Positions 8,694-18,026 are shown, numbered from the stretch's first letter. The stretch is 64,000 nucleotides of DNA from Cellulomonas xylanilytica (GCF_007989805.1 NZ_BJUB01000006.1:124001-188000); one strand, 5' to 3'. The notes: generated by a model from the sequence alone, not told the origin. A program made the numbers and translations.

Positions 8694-10156
8694 CAGCCCT
8701 CCCCGTCCTGTCGCACCAGCGCGAGCACGTCGTCGCGGACCTTCTCCATGATGTCCTCGTCGGCGGCCTCGACGTTCAGCCGCAGCAGCGGCTCCGTGTT
8801 CGAGGCGCGCAGGTTGAACCACCACTGCGGGTGGCCGTCCCAGTGCGACACCGTCAGACCATCCAGCTCGTCGACCTGGACCGGGCCGGCGCCCTGTTGC
8901 GTCACGTACGCCTCGACGACGCGGGCGCGGGCGGCGGCCACGTCGGTGACCCGCGAGTTGATCTCCCCGCTCGCCGAGTACGGCTGGTACTGCTCCGCCA
9001 GCGCGGACAGCGGGTGCGGCTGACCACCGAGGGCCGCGAGCACGTGCATCGCGGCGAGCATCCCGGTGTCCGCGAAGAAGAAGTCACGGAAGTAGTAGTG
9101 CGCGCTGTGCTCGCCACCGAAGACCGCGTCGTTCTGCGCCATCTCGGCCTTGATGAACGAGTGCCCCACCCGGGTGCGGACCGTGGTGGCGCCCGCGGCC
9201 GTCAGCAGGTCCGGCACCACCTGCGACGTGATGAGGTTGTGGATCACGGTCGGCGTGCGGCCCGCAGCGCGCTCGCGCTCGACCTCCCGCAGCCCGACGA
9301 GGGCCGTGATCGCCGACGGGCTGACCGGGTCACCGTTCTCGTCGATGACGAAGCAGCGGTCCGCGTCGCCGTCGAACGCGAGGCCGAGGTCCGCGCCGTG
9401 CTCGACGACCGCCGCCTGCAGGTCCCGGAGGTTCTCGGGCTCCAGCGGGTTGGCCTCGTGGTTCGGGAACGTGCCGTCCAGCTCGAAGTACAGCGGCACG
9501 ACGTCGAGGGGCAGCTCCGGCAGCCCGGCGCCCGTGCCCAGCACGGCCGGCGCGGTGAAGCCGCCCATGCCGTTGCCGGCGTCGACGACGACCTTCAGTC
9601 GACGGATACCCGCCAGGTCCACCAGGGAGCGCAGGAACGAGGCGTACTCCGCGAGCAGGTCGCCGTCCTCGACGCGGCCGCGCTGCGCGGCCCCGACCTC
9701 GGGCACGGAGCCGGCGAGGTAGTCGCCGGCCAGCTCGCGCACCGTCGTCAGCCCGCTGTCCTGACCCACGGGACGCGCGCCGGCGCGGCACAGCTTGATC
9801 CCGTTGTACTGCGCCGGGTTGTGGCTCGCCGTGAACATCGCACCGGGGATGCCGAGCGAGCCGGAGGCGAAGTACAGCCCGTCGGTCGACGCCAGGCCGA
9901 TGCGCAGGACGTCCACCCCGCGGGCGGCGAGCCCGTCGGCGAAGGCCGCCACCAGCTCGGGGCCCGAGGGCCGCATGTCGTTGGCGATGACCACCCGCGG
10001 GCGGTCCGTGGCCTCGGGGACCACGACGACGTCGGCGAACGCGGCACCGATCGCGCGGGCGACCGACGGGTTCAGCTCGCCGGGGACGAGGCCCCGGACG
10101 TCGTAGGCCTTGATGAGGGCACTCAGATCGACACGGTCCGCTACAGGGGAGGTCAC
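8693..10156 (-). CDS. manB: Phosphomannomutase/phosphoglucomutase
   Basis: 487 residues, alpha-D-phosphohexomutase superfamily. It interconverts mannose-6-P and mannose-1-P (possibly also glucose phosphates), feeding GDP-mannose for glycans. The active-site serine loop is TASHNP (S111), the metal loop is DGDADR (262-267), and the phosphate-binding loop SNTEPLLRLN is near the C-terminus. The GTG start lies 6 nt after a TAGCAT box (leaderless). It is followed by the coupled Trm112-like gene. Orthologous position to M. tuberculosis Rv3257c. Confidence 0.95.
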   Translation of the reverse strand: MTSPVADRVDLSALIKAYDVRGLVPGELNPSVARAIGAAFADVVVVPEATDRPRVVIANDMRPSGPELVAAFADGLAARGVDVLRIGLASTDGLYFASGSLGIPGAMFTASHNPAQYNGIKLCRAGARPVGQDSGLTTVRELAGDYLAGSVPEVGAAQRGRVEDGDLLAEYASFLRSLVDLAGIRRLKVVVDAGNGMGGFTAPAVLGTGAGLPELPLDVVPLYFELDGTFPNHEANPLEPENLRDLQAAVVEHGADLGLAFDGDADRCFVIDENGDPVSPSAITALVGLREVERERAAGRTPTVIHNLITSQVVPDLLTAAGATTVRTRVGHSFIKAEMAQNDAVFGGEHSAHYYFRDFFFADTGMLAAMHVLAALGGQPHPLSALAEQYQPYSASGEINSRVTDVAAARARVVEAYVTQQGAGPVQVDELDGLTVSHWDGHPQWWFNLRASNTEPLLRLNVEAADEDIMEKVRDDVLALVRQDGEG

Positions 10157-10162
10157 GCGGCC

Positions 10163-10168
10163 ATGCTA
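10163..10168 (-). promoter_or_regulatory. -10 box TAGCAT for phosphomannomutase
   Basis: TAGCAT on the minus strand ends 6 nt before the GTG start at 10156, fitting a leaderless transcript. Confidence 0.45.
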
Positions 10169-10214
10169 CCGGCGCGGCCGGACGCCGAGACCGGGGTCTC
10201 AGCGACTCAGCGGG

Positions 10215-10490
10215 TCACGCGTCAGGCCCGACCACGTCGCCGCGGTCCAGCGGGACGCCGTTGCCGTCGAGGGGGAACCAGTTGCGCTGCTCGCAGGCCG
10301 GGCACGACACGAAGACCACCTGGCGGCCGTCCGCCAGGGCCATCCGGATGCGCGTCAGGTCGGTCTCGCCGCACCGCAGGCACGTCGCCGTACCGGGCAC
10401 GCCGGGACCGCTCGGCTGGCTGATCGAGCCCAGCGGCTCCCCCGCGCGCTCGGCGCGGGCGCGGGCGGCCTCTCCCTTGCGGCGGGCCAC
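10215..10490 (-). CDS. Small zinc-ribbon protein
   Basis: 91 residues. A basic N-terminus (RRKGEAARARAERAG) is followed by a zinc ribbon with CLRC (C37, C40) and CPAC (C63, C66), 22 residues apart. The GTG start lies 1 bp after the DUF3499 stop, so the two are one transcription unit. Nucleic-acid binding is possible from the basic tail, but the function is unknown. It is conserved next to DUF3499 in relatives. Confidence 0.75.
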   Translation of the reverse strand: MARRKGEAARARAERAGEPLGSISQPSGPGVPGTATCLRCGETDLTRIRMALADGRQVVFVSCPACEQRNWFPLDGNGVPLDRGDVVGPDA

Positions 10491-10491
10491 G

Positions 10492-10863
10492 TCAGCCCTC
10501 TCCCCGCAGGACGCGCAGGTGCCCCCGGCGCGGTGCGTCGTTCAGCACGGCGCCGACGGCCTCGGGCAGCGGTGCGGGCTCCGGCTCGGTGCGGCGGCCC
10601 GCCTCGCGGACGGCGTCGGCCAGCGCGAGCAGGTCGTCACGGCTGGGCGGCGCGGGCGTGAACTCGGGCGTGAGCCGGACGACCTCCCACCCGCGCGGTG
10701 CCGTGAGCCGCTCCGCGTGCTCGACGCACAGGTCGTACGAGTGCGGCTCGGCGTGCTGCGCCAACGGGCCCAGCACCGCGGTCGAGTCGGCGTACACATA
10801 GGTCAGCGTGGCCACGGCCGCACGGCCACAGGCCGTGCGCGAGCACTGCCTCACGGATCTCAC
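10492..10863 (-). CDS. DUF3499 domain-containing protein
   Basis: 123 residues. Features are RQCSRTACGRAAVATLTYVYADS at the N-terminus (cysteines at 7 and 12), DLCVEHAERLTAPRGW in the middle, and a charged tail. These are the marks of actinobacterial DUF3499, probably a small zinc-binding protein (C7, C12, C46 and His residues). The GTG start is 6 nt after a TACGGT box, hence probably leaderless. It sits in the same place as M. tuberculosis Rv3258c. No function is established. Confidence 0.88.
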   Translation of the reverse strand: MRSVRQCSRTACGRAAVATLTYVYADSTAVLGPLAQHAEPHSYDLCVEHAERLTAPRGWEVVRLTPEFTPAPPSRDDLLALADAVREAGRRTEPEPAPLPEAVGAVLNDAPRRGHLRVLRGEG

Positions 10864-10938
10864 GCGCTGACCGTACCCCCGAGCGGCGACAGGCCGTGTC
10901 CCCCACGCCGTCGCCCGCCCGCGATCTACAGTGCAGGG
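10864..10938. promoter_or_regulatory. Divergent leaderless promoters (DUF3499 / zincin-like)
   Basis: The minus strand has TACGGT (10870-10875) 6 nt before the start at 10863. The plus strand has TACAGT (10927-10932) 6 nt before the GTG at 10939. Both are the leaderless geometry. Confidence 0.5.
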
Positions 10939-11436
10939 GTGAGCTCAGCACCTCCTCCGCCCGCCCGCCGGCCACCCGGCGTCGGTCGTCGCCCGGTCGC
11001 GGTGCCCGCCGCGGCGGTGGTCCCGGTGCGCCGTCGCGACCGCCGTGGCCGTGGTCCGCGCGGGCCCCTCATGCCGAGCACCATGCCCGCGTACCGGACC
11101 AGGGCGGAGCGGTTCGACGACCTCGTCCTCGACGCCGTCGAGCGGATCGAGCGGACGTGGGCGCGCCAGCTGCAGGGCACCGAGTTCGCCGTCGAGGACG
11201 TGCCGCCGTCGAACCCGGCGCCGTGGGAGCACGGCGGTGTCCCGCTGGGCCGGTACTTCCCGCCGGACGCCGGGCTGCCGGCGCGGGTCGTCATCTACCG
11301 GCGGCCGGTCGAGTCCCGCGCGACCGACCCCCTCGACATGGCCGACCTCGTGCGGGACGTCGTCGTCGAGCAGGTCGCGCACCTGCTGGGCCGCTCGCCC
11401 GAGGACGTGGACCCCCGGTACGGCGACGCGGGCTGA
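10939..11436 (+). CDS. Zincin-like metallopeptidase family protein with degenerate active site
   Basis: 165 residues. A basic, Pro-rich N-terminal tail of about 40 residues is followed by the conserved region RTRAERFDDLVLDAVERIE. A C-terminal helix follows in which the expected HExxH zinc motif reads EQVAH (within VVEQVAHLLG), so two of the three key residues are changed. Members at the same place in mycobacteria (Rv3259) are also degenerate, so this is probably a non-catalytic scaffold. The GTG start is favoured by a -10 box at 6 nt and because similarity begins before the internal ATG at 11071. Confidence 0.82.
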   Translation: MSSAPPPPARRPPGVGRRPVAVPAAAVVPVRRRDRRGRGPRGPLMPSTMPAYRTRAERFDDLVLDAVERIERTWARQLQGTEFAVEDVPPSNPAPWEHGGVPLGRYFPPDAGLPARVVIYRRPVESRATDPLDMADLVRDVVVEQVAHLLGRSPEDVDPRYGDAG

Positions 11437-11457
11437 CGCCACTAGCCTGTCCGCACG

Positions 11458-12333
11458 ATGACCGACTCCTTCCCCGACCCGGCCACCACCCGCCCCGACG
11501 TCCGCGTGGTGTGCGTCGTCTACCACCCCGGCGACGAGCTGGCGACCTTCGCCCGCACCCTGGCGACCGCCTCGACGGCGACCGTCGAGCTCGTCATCGT
11601 CGACAACGGGACCGACCCGACCGTCGCGCGAGCGGTGGCGGACCAGTTCGGGGCGCGTCTGGTCACCCCGGGAGCGAACCTCGGCTACGGCGGCGCGGCC
11701 AACCTGGGCGCGGCCGGCACGGAGGCCCCGTGGATCGTCGTCGCCAACTCCGACATCGAGTGGCAGCCCGGCTCGCTCGACGCCCTCGTGGAGGCCGGCC
11801 GGTCCGAGCCGCGTGCAGGGTCCGTCGGACCCGCCCTGCTCAACACGGACGGGACCGTCTACCCGTCGGCGCGCGCGCTGCCGTCCCTCACGCAGGGTGC
11901 CGGGCACGCGCTGTTCGTGCGGGTCTGGCCCGGCAACCCGTGGACCCGCCGGTACCGGGCGCACGAGCAGGACACCGGGACGCGACGCGCGGCCGGGTGG
12001 CTCTCGGGCGCGTGCCTGGTGCTGCGACGCGAGGCCTTCGAGGCGGTCGGCGGGTTCGACGACGAGTACTTCATGTTCTTCGAGGACGTCGACCTCGGCG
12101 AGCGGCTCGGTCGCGCCGGCTGGACGAACCTCTACGTGCCGCAGGTCCAGGTCACGCACGTGGGCGGGACGTCCTGGAAGGCCAGGCCGGCCCCCATGAT
12201 CTCCGCGCACCACGCGAGCGCCGCCCGCTACGTCGGCCGCCGGTACCCGCACTGGTACCAGTGGCCGGTGCGGCGTGCCGCGGCCCTCGGGCTCCGCCTG
12301 CGCGAACGGGCGGAGCTGCGCGCCGCGGCGTGA
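11458..12333 (+). CDS. wbbL: Glycosyltransferase family 2, WbbL-like rhamnosyltransferase
   Basis: 291 residues. The GT2 fold shows VELVIVDNGT (45-52), NLGYGGAANLG, the nucleotide-metal motif ANSD (96-99), and the acceptor region GGFDDEYFMFFEDVDL typical of WbbL/rhamnosyltransferases. Mycobacterial WbbL moves rhamnose from dTDP-rhamnose onto GlcNAc-PP-decaprenol, starting the wall linker; the same role is likely here, on the inner membrane face. The rml genes needed for the donor are found later in the window. A TAGCCT box (11443-11448) lies 9 nt upstream of the ATG. Confidence 0.85.
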   Translation: MTDSFPDPATTRPDVRVVCVVYHPGDELATFARTLATASTATVELVIVDNGTDPTVARAVADQFGARLVTPGANLGYGGAANLGAAGTEAPWIVVANSDIEWQPGSLDALVEAGRSEPRAGSVGPALLNTDGTVYPSARALPSLTQGAGHALFVRVWPGNPWTRRYRAHEQDTGTRRAAGWLSGACLVLRREAFEAVGGFDDEYFMFFEDVDLGERLGRAGWTNLYVPQVQVTHVGGTSWKARPAPMISAHHASAARYVGRRYPHWYQWPVRRAAALGLRLRERAELRAAA

Positions 12334-12334
12334 C

Positions 12335-13981
12335 TCAGCGGGTGCCGAGCCGCGGGTCCTCCCGCACGGCGACGTCCGGCGTGGTGGGCGCCACCGGGAC
12401 CGGGTCGAGCACCGAGACCAGGACGCCGTCGTCCTCGTTGGACTCGGCGACGAGGGCCCAGACGACGGCCACGTCGGCGCCCTCGTCGGTCACCAGGTCC
12501 ATGCCGACGACGCCCGCGGGGGCGCCTCGGCCCGTCGACGCCCCCGGCTCGGGCAGGACGACGTCCCCGGTGCCGGTCGCGAGCTTGTCCAGGGACCAGG
12601 TCCCGGTCGTCCCGGCGTCCAGCGTGAGCCGTCGCTCGGCCAGCACCGACCCGTCGGCGCCGAGGAGCCGCAGGGTCGCCGTCGCCGCCCCCGTCGCGGC
12701 CGGGTCCTCACCCGACGCCACGGCGCCGGCGACGAGCTTGCCGCGGGTGCCGGTCGGGACCGCGACGACACCGCTGCGACCCACGGCGGTCGACGCCGCC
12801 CACGCGCGCTCGACGCTCGGCACGTCGTCCAGCTCACCGACGGAGCCGGGCCGCGTCACCACGGCGGAGGCCAGGACGGGCTGGTCCGCGTCGACCACCG
12901 CGGTGTACGAGCCGGCGGGCAGGCCGCCGAGCGGGACGTCCGTCACCTCGCCGGGCGCCAGCGCGACGGACTCGGCCCCGGGGAGCACGGTCACGCCCTC
13001 CGGTCCGAGCAGCGTGACGCGCGCGGTCGTGCCGGTGTCGCCAGGAGCCACGAGCCGGAGCGCGGGCGCGGACGCGTCACCGACGTTCGAGTCGACCACC
13101 GAGATCCCCGGCACCACCTGACGCCGGGCGGGAGCCTCGCCGGGGACGACGAGCTCGGTGCCCGCCGGCGTGAAGCCGTCGATGGCCGAGTCCTGCAGGT
13201 GCACGCCGACCCGGCCGCCCGTCGCGGAGACGTGCACCGCCAGCCGCCGCTGCTCGGCCGCGATGCCACCGAGGACCACGACGCGCTGCGCGCCGGGCGC
13301 CACCAGGAACCGTTCGCCGGTCAGGTCCGCGGGACCCGACGGGCCCCAGATCGCGAGGGTGACCTCGGCCGGCGTGGAGCCGGCATTGCTGAGCACGAGC
13401 TGCGCGGTGCTGGACAGGTCGGTGGCGCCACCGAGCAGCCACGCGTCCGCGGTCGGCTCCTGGCAGGAGGCGGCCGCCAGGCCGCGCAGGTCGCCGGCCG
13501 TGACCAGCCCCGCGCTCGAGGCGGCGACGCGCGCAGGTGCGGTCCCCGGCTCGGCACGGACCACCTGAGCACCGGTCACGTCGGGCACGACCGCCGCGGT
13601 GCCCCCGGGGGCCAGCGTCGCGGTGACGGCGGACCGGTCGAGCGGAGCGACCGTGCCGGCGGAGCTGCCGTCCTTGTCCGGGACCGACGTCACGACGGTG
13701 ACGGCCGTGACCGGTTCCACGGGGGTCGGGTCGAAGGCCGAGTCGCCCCGGCCGGTGTCGTCGGGCTGGATCAACGGGCCGGCGCAGACCAGCGTCGACG
13801 CGGTCGGCGGGACCGGCACCACGGTGGTGGCCACCGTCTCGTCCGTCCCGGGGGCGCGCGCGCCTGCGACCACCACGACGACCGTCAGGCCCAGCACCGC
13901 CAGCCCGGACAGCGCCCGCCCGGTCCTGGCGAGCCACACCTGCGACCGCGTCGGGCCCGCGGTCGTGCCTGTCTCGCTCAT
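12335..13981 (-). CDS. DUF5719 family membrane-anchored protein
   Basis: 548 residues. I start at the ATG giving MSETGTTAG, which overlaps the upstream glycosyltransferase stop by 4 bp. One N-terminal helix (about 20-42) is followed by a long extracytoplasmic, Thr/Val/Ala-rich beta domain with several immunoglobulin-like strand patterns and no catalytic motif. DUF5719 is found almost always next to a very large GT2 membrane protein in actinobacteria, which suggests that the two act together. The exact role is unknown. It is convergent with wbbL (1 bp apart). Confidence 0.85.
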   Translation of the reverse strand: MSETGTTAGPTRSQVWLARTGRALSGLAVLGLTVVVVVAGARAPGTDETVATTVVPVPPTASTLVCAGPLIQPDDTGRGDSAFDPTPVEPVTAVTVVTSVPDKDGSSAGTVAPLDRSAVTATLAPGGTAAVVPDVTGAQVVRAEPGTAPARVAASSAGLVTAGDLRGLAAASCQEPTADAWLLGGATDLSSTAQLVLSNAGSTPAEVTLAIWGPSGPADLTGERFLVAPGAQRVVVLGGIAAEQRRLAVHVSATGGRVGVHLQDSAIDGFTPAGTELVVPGEAPARRQVVPGISVVDSNVGDASAPALRLVAPGDTGTTARVTLLGPEGVTVLPGAESVALAPGEVTDVPLGGLPAGSYTAVVDADQPVLASAVVTRPGSVGELDDVPSVERAWAASTAVGRSGVVAVPTGTRGKLVAGAVASGEDPAATGAATATLRLLGADGSVLAERRLTLDAGTTGTWSLDKLATGTGDVVLPEPGASTGRGAPAGVVGMDLVTDEGADVAVVWALVAESNEDDGVLVSVLDPVPVAPTTPDVAVREDPRLGTR

Positions 13982-16900
13982 GCGCGGATCCCCCGACGCC
14001 GACGCACCGGGACCGCCAGGAGGACCGTGACCAGCGCGACGAACCCCTGCAGCGCGAGCCACAGCCCACGGTTCGGGTCCTCGTACCGGACGACGAGCTC
14101 GCCGGCCTCCGAGCCGAGGGCGAACGTCTGCCGCCACCCACCGTCGACCGACCGCAGCGACCGGCCGTCGAGGGAGGCATGCCAGTGCGGGTCCGCACGC
14201 TCGGCCAGCACGAGCAGCCGCTCCCCGTCGCCTGCGGGGACCACCGTGTCGACCGCACGGCCGGCCGACGCCACCGCCACCGCGGCGGCGGAGGGGTCCG
14301 CCACGTCGGCGGTCGTCGTGAGGATCCGTGCCCAGGCGGGGACGACCGTCGGGGCGACGGCACCGGCGGCGGCGGACGTCGCCTGGACGCGCCACAGGGT
14401 GCCCGTCGCGTTCTGCGTCACGCGCTCGAGACCGGCCGTCGAGTCGAGCCGGCTCACCAGCTCCTCGCGCTGCGCGGTGGCGACCTGCGGCGACACGCCG
14501 CCGAGGTCCTGCGGCAGCGGCGGGACGACCACGTCGGCCACGGCGAGCGCGGCCAGCTCCCCGGCGACGTCACCGGTCGCCGCGGACGCCAGGCGCGCCA
14601 CCAGCTCGTCGACCTCACGCGTCGCCGCGTCGTCCGCGGTCACGTCGGGGGTGAGGAGGTCGCCGTCCAGGGTCCGGGTCGTCGCCGCGGCCGCCTGGTC
14701 CACCAGCTGGGGACCGTCGGCGCGCATCAGCTGCCACGTCACCGTCGAGCGGTCGGCGGTGCCGGCGTCACCCCCGGACGGCTCGATGCTCATCGCGAGC
14801 ACCCGGGACGACATCGTCGACGCCTGCGCCTGCTGACCCACCGCCGGCACGATCGGGCGGTCGACCGCGCGCAGGGCGACGGCGTCCCCGCTGCGCGCCT
14901 GCCACGTCCACGAGCCCAGCCAGACCGCGGGCACCACGACGGCCACGGCGGTCAGCAGCGCCACGACGGGTTGCCGCCAGCCGAAGGTGTACCCGGCGAG
15001 GCGCTCGCGCAGCCGGTCCGCGCCGAGGACCGCGGCCGCGAGCAGCCCCACGCCGGCGAGGGACAGCGCGGGGCCGGCCCAGCCGTACGCGACCACCTCG
15101 TCCGAGACCGCGACGGGGATCGCGACGACGACCGTCGCGGTCGCCACACCGAGGACCGCGACGAGCCAGGCACCCCGGACCGCGCGCGCCACGGGTGAAC
15201 CGCGCAGGAGCGCCAGCACGGCCAGCACCAGCACGAGCGCGCCGAGGGCGAACGGCCAGGCCGTGGCGAGAGCGGACGGCAGGGCGTCGGGGACCAGCGA
15301 CGACGCGTCCGTCGGGACGCCGAGCAGCCTGCTCACCGGACCCGCGACGGGCGACGCGCTGGGCAGTCCCGGGTCGGCGACCAGGAGCCGCCAGCCGGCC
15401 AGGCCGCGCCCGGCCGCCTCGACGAGCGTGGGACCCAGCAGGGTGAGCGCCGGCACCGCGACGAGCAGGACCCGGCCGCGGCGCCGGGGGGCGCACAGCG
15501 CCACGACGCACAGCGCGAGCAGCCCGGGGACGAGCAGGCCGGGCGCACCGGCGACCACGAGCGCGAACGCGAGCGCTGCTGCGGCGGCCGCGGCGACCGA
15601 CCCCGTGGGGTCGGGCGAGCCGACCAGGTCCGGGACCGGCTCGGCCTCGTCGTCCTCGGACGCGTTCGACGTCGGCACGTCGCCGGACACGCGGGGAGTC
15701 GGCACGGTCGGCGTACCGCGGACCGGTGTCTCGATCGCACCCTGGTCGACGTCGTCTGCGCGCCGCGCGGTCGCGATGCCCGACAGGACCTGGTCCACGC
15801 GCTGCACGCCGATCGCCCGGACGACGCCGAGGGCGACCCACGGCAGGGTGACGTGGGCGACGACGGCGCCGAGCCGCCCGTCACCGAGGCCCAGGAGCAG
15901 CGCGGGCGCACCCGCCCACACGACCGCCGCCCAGGCACGCACGCCGACCGACCGCGTCGCGGCCCCCGCGGCCGCCCACGCCCCGAGCCCGGCCAGCAGG
16001 ACCGAGCCGAGCAGCAGCAGGGCCACGGCTGCCGACGAGGAGCCGCCGGCCAGGATCGTCGGGACGGTCATGACGGTGAGCAGCGCATCAGCCGGCCCGG
16101 GACCGCCCAGCCCGTCGAGGACCCAGCCCGACGTCGCCGCGGACCACAGGTCGCCCAGGCGCGCGCTGCTGGTCAGCAGCGCGCTGCCGACCAGACCCGC
16201 TCCGCCGAACGCCGCCGCGACGAGCGGTCCCAGCCCGACGCCCGCCACCGCGACGAGGGCGGTCACCACGGCGGCCAGGGCGATGCGGCGGCGCGTCGCG
16301 AGCGCGGCGAGCTCCCGCAGCTCGAGCTCGCTCGGCGCCTGCGTGACACGCCGTGCCTCGGCCCGCGCGAGGCGGCGGTCCCGCGACTGCGACCACACGT
16401 CGCGCCAGTCGGCCTGCAGCGGTCGCAGCGCACGCCGGGGCAGGCGGCGGCTGTGCGTGGACCGGAGCCGGGACCGGACGATGCCGTCCGGCCGGGCCAG
16501 CGCGACGAGCGCGGCCCGGACCTCGTCGACGGCGAGACCGGGCTGCTTGGCCGCGAGCTGTCCGCACGCACGCAGCACGGCACCGAGCAGTGCCGCGACG
16601 GCGACGAGGGGCACCAGGGGCAGCGGTGCCGACACCAGCCGGCTGTGCACCAGCGCGCGGCGACGGGCGGCGAAGGACCGGCGCGGGTCGGCGCGGTCGT
16701 CCTCGCCGTCGCCGTCCCGGTCGACGGGTCGGCTGCCGGGAGCGATCGCGTCGGAGCGCAGACCGAGGTAGCCGGCCTGGGCGTGCCGGACCACGGCCGA
16801 GGGCACGACGATCACCCGGTGGCCCGCCAGGCGCGCGCGCCGGGAGAGGTCGAACCCGTCACCGAAGGGACCGAGGAGCGGGTCCGGGCCACCGAGGTCC

Positions 16901-17520
16901 GTCCAGACGTCCCGCCGGACCAGGGCACCGGCGATCCCGACGCCGAGCACGTCCTCCCGGCCGTCGTGCTGGCCCTGGTCGAGCTCTCCCGGCTCCACGT
17001 CCGTCATCCGCCGGCCGGAGCGCGACGAGCGCACCCCGACCTCGAGCAGACGTTCCGGGTCGGTCCAGGTGCGCTGCTTGACGCCGGCCACGGCGACCGA
17101 CGGGGCGTGGCTCACGGCGCGCACCAGCTCGGCGAGCGCGGTGGGTGCCGGCGCGCTGTCGTCGTGCAGCAGCCAGAGCCAGGTGGTCGCCGGTGCGTCG
17201 TCGGCCTCGAGGGCACGACGGACGGCGTGCCCGAACGTCCGCGCGCCGGGCGTGCGCACGACCCGCAGCATGGGCATCGCGGAGCCGCCCGCAGCGGTGA
17301 ACGCGCTCTGCAGGAGCTGCTCGACCGCCTCGTCGCCCGTGTCGGAGACGTCGACGAGCAGGACCCGCACGGGGCGACGGGTCTGCGCGGCGAGCGCGGC
17401 GACGGTGGTGGCGAGGTACGGGGTCCGGCCGCGGGTGACGACGACCGCGGACACCGGCGTCGTCACCGGTGTGGAGGAGGTCGCGGTGGGCAGGTCCACC
17501 GGCAGGAGGGTGTCAGTCAT
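13978..17520 (-). CDS. Large GT2 glycosyltransferase with multi-span membrane domain
   Basis: 1180 residues from the ATG giving MTDTLLPVDL. The N-terminal GT2 domain (about 25-290) has SAVVVTRGRTPYL, LLHDDSAP as metal motif, and GPFGDGFDLSRRARL as acceptor region. A basic linker (about 300-400) is followed by ten or more membrane helices and then a C-terminal extracytoplasmic domain of about 250 residues before a last helix. The GT2-plus-membrane design suggests a polymerising or lipid-linked-sugar enzyme of the envelope. It forms an operon with DUF5719, whose start overlaps the stop. An alternative start 8 codons upstream is less likely. Confidence 0.88.
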   Translation of the reverse strand: MTDTLLPVDLPTATSSTPVTTPVSAVVVTRGRTPYLATTVAALAAQTRRPVRVLLVDVSDTGDEAVEQLLQSAFTAAGGSAMPMLRVVRTPGARTFGHAVRRALEADDAPATTWLWLLHDDSAPAPTALAELVRAVSHAPSVAVAGVKQRTWTDPERLLEVGVRSSRSGRRMTDVEPGELDQGQHDGREDVLGVGIAGALVRRDVWTDLGGPDPLLGPFGDGFDLSRRARLAGHRVIVVPSAVVRHAQAGYLGLRSDAIAPGSRPVDRDGDGEDDRADPRRSFAARRRALVHSRLVSAPLPLVPLVAVAALLGAVLRACGQLAAKQPGLAVDEVRAALVALARPDGIVRSRLRSTHSRRLPRRALRPLQADWRDVWSQSRDRRLARAEARRVTQAPSELELRELAALATRRRIALAAVVTALVAVAGVGLGPLVAAAFGGAGLVGSALLTSSARLGDLWSAATSGWVLDGLGGPGPADALLTVMTVPTILAGGSSSAAVALLLLGSVLLAGLGAWAAAGAATRSVGVRAWAAVVWAGAPALLLGLGDGRLGAVVAHVTLPWVALGVVRAIGVQRVDQVLSGIATARRADDVDQGAIETPVRGTPTVPTPRVSGDVPTSNASEDDEAEPVPDLVGSPDPTGSVAAAAAAALAFALVVAGAPGLLVPGLLALCVVALCAPRRRGRVLLVAVPALTLLGPTLVEAAGRGLAGWRLLVADPGLPSASPVAGPVSRLLGVPTDASSLVPDALPSALATAWPFALGALVLVLAVLALLRGSPVARAVRGAWLVAVLGVATATVVVAIPVAVSDEVVAYGWAGPALSLAGVGLLAAAVLGADRLRERLAGYTFGWRQPVVALLTAVAVVVPAVWLGSWTWQARSGDAVALRAVDRPIVPAVGQQAQASTMSSRVLAMSIEPSGGDAGTADRSTVTWQLMRADGPQLVDQAAAATTRTLDGDLLTPDVTADDAATREVDELVARLASAATGDVAGELAALAVADVVVPPLPQDLGGVSPQVATAQREELVSRLDSTAGLERVTQNATGTLWRVQATSAAAGAVAPTVVPAWARILTTTADVADPSAAAVAVASAGRAVDTVVPAGDGERLLVLAERADPHWHASLDGRSLRSVDGGWRQTFALGSEAGELVVRYEDPNRGLWLALQGFVALVTVLLAVPVRRRRGIRA

Positions 17521-17586
17521 GCTCGGGACATCATGCCGTCGCACGGGACAGGACCCGCGCGCGACACTCCCCGCCGGCGACGACCG

Positions 17587-17916
17587 TCAGACGACACGCC
17601 GCTTGAGCTTGCGCCGCTCGCGCTCCGACAGCCCGCCCCAGATGCCGAAGCGCTCGTCGTTCTGCAGGGCGTAGTCGAGGCACTCGGAGCGCACGTCGCA
17701 GCCCGTGCACACCTTCTTGGCCTCGCGGGTCGAGCCGCCCTTCTCGGGGAAGAACGCCTCAGGGTCGGTCTGCGCGCACAGCGCGCGCTCCTGCCACCCC
17801 ATCGGCCCTTCGTCCTCGAGGGCGCCGAAGATGGGCAGGACGTTGGAAGCGTGCGTCTGTGCGCTCTTCCGTGCGTCCGACGGGAAGATCTCGTCGTTGT
17901 CGAGCAGATTCCACAT
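17587..17916 (-). CDS. whiB2: WhiB family transcriptional regulator (WhiB2/WhmD-like)
   Basis: 109 residues from the ATG giving MWNLLDNDEI, chosen because GGAGG sits 5 nt upstream. The four iron-sulfur cysteines are C47, C70, C73 and C79 (CTGC, then C after five residues); the GIWGG turn is 91-95 and the basic RRKLKRR tail would bind DNA or sigma factor. The sequence ALCAQTDPEAFFPEKG matches the WhiB/WhmD group that controls septation and cell division. Same relative place as Rv3260c (whiB2). The promoter region is unusually AT-rich for this window. Confidence 0.93.
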   Translation of the reverse strand: MWNLLDNDEIFPSDARKSAQTHASNVLPIFGALEDEGPMGWQERALCAQTDPEAFFPEKGGSTREAKKVCTGCDVRSECLDYALQNDERFGIWGGLSERERRKLKRRVV

Positions 17917-18026
17917 GCGTGCCTCCGTGCGTTTTTCCTGCTGGTTCACTGCTCGTTCCAAGGCTCGGCGTGCGACGCTCTTCCGGGCGCCGCGGGTGGT
18001 GCTCGCTCATGAATCCGTTCTAAGGA

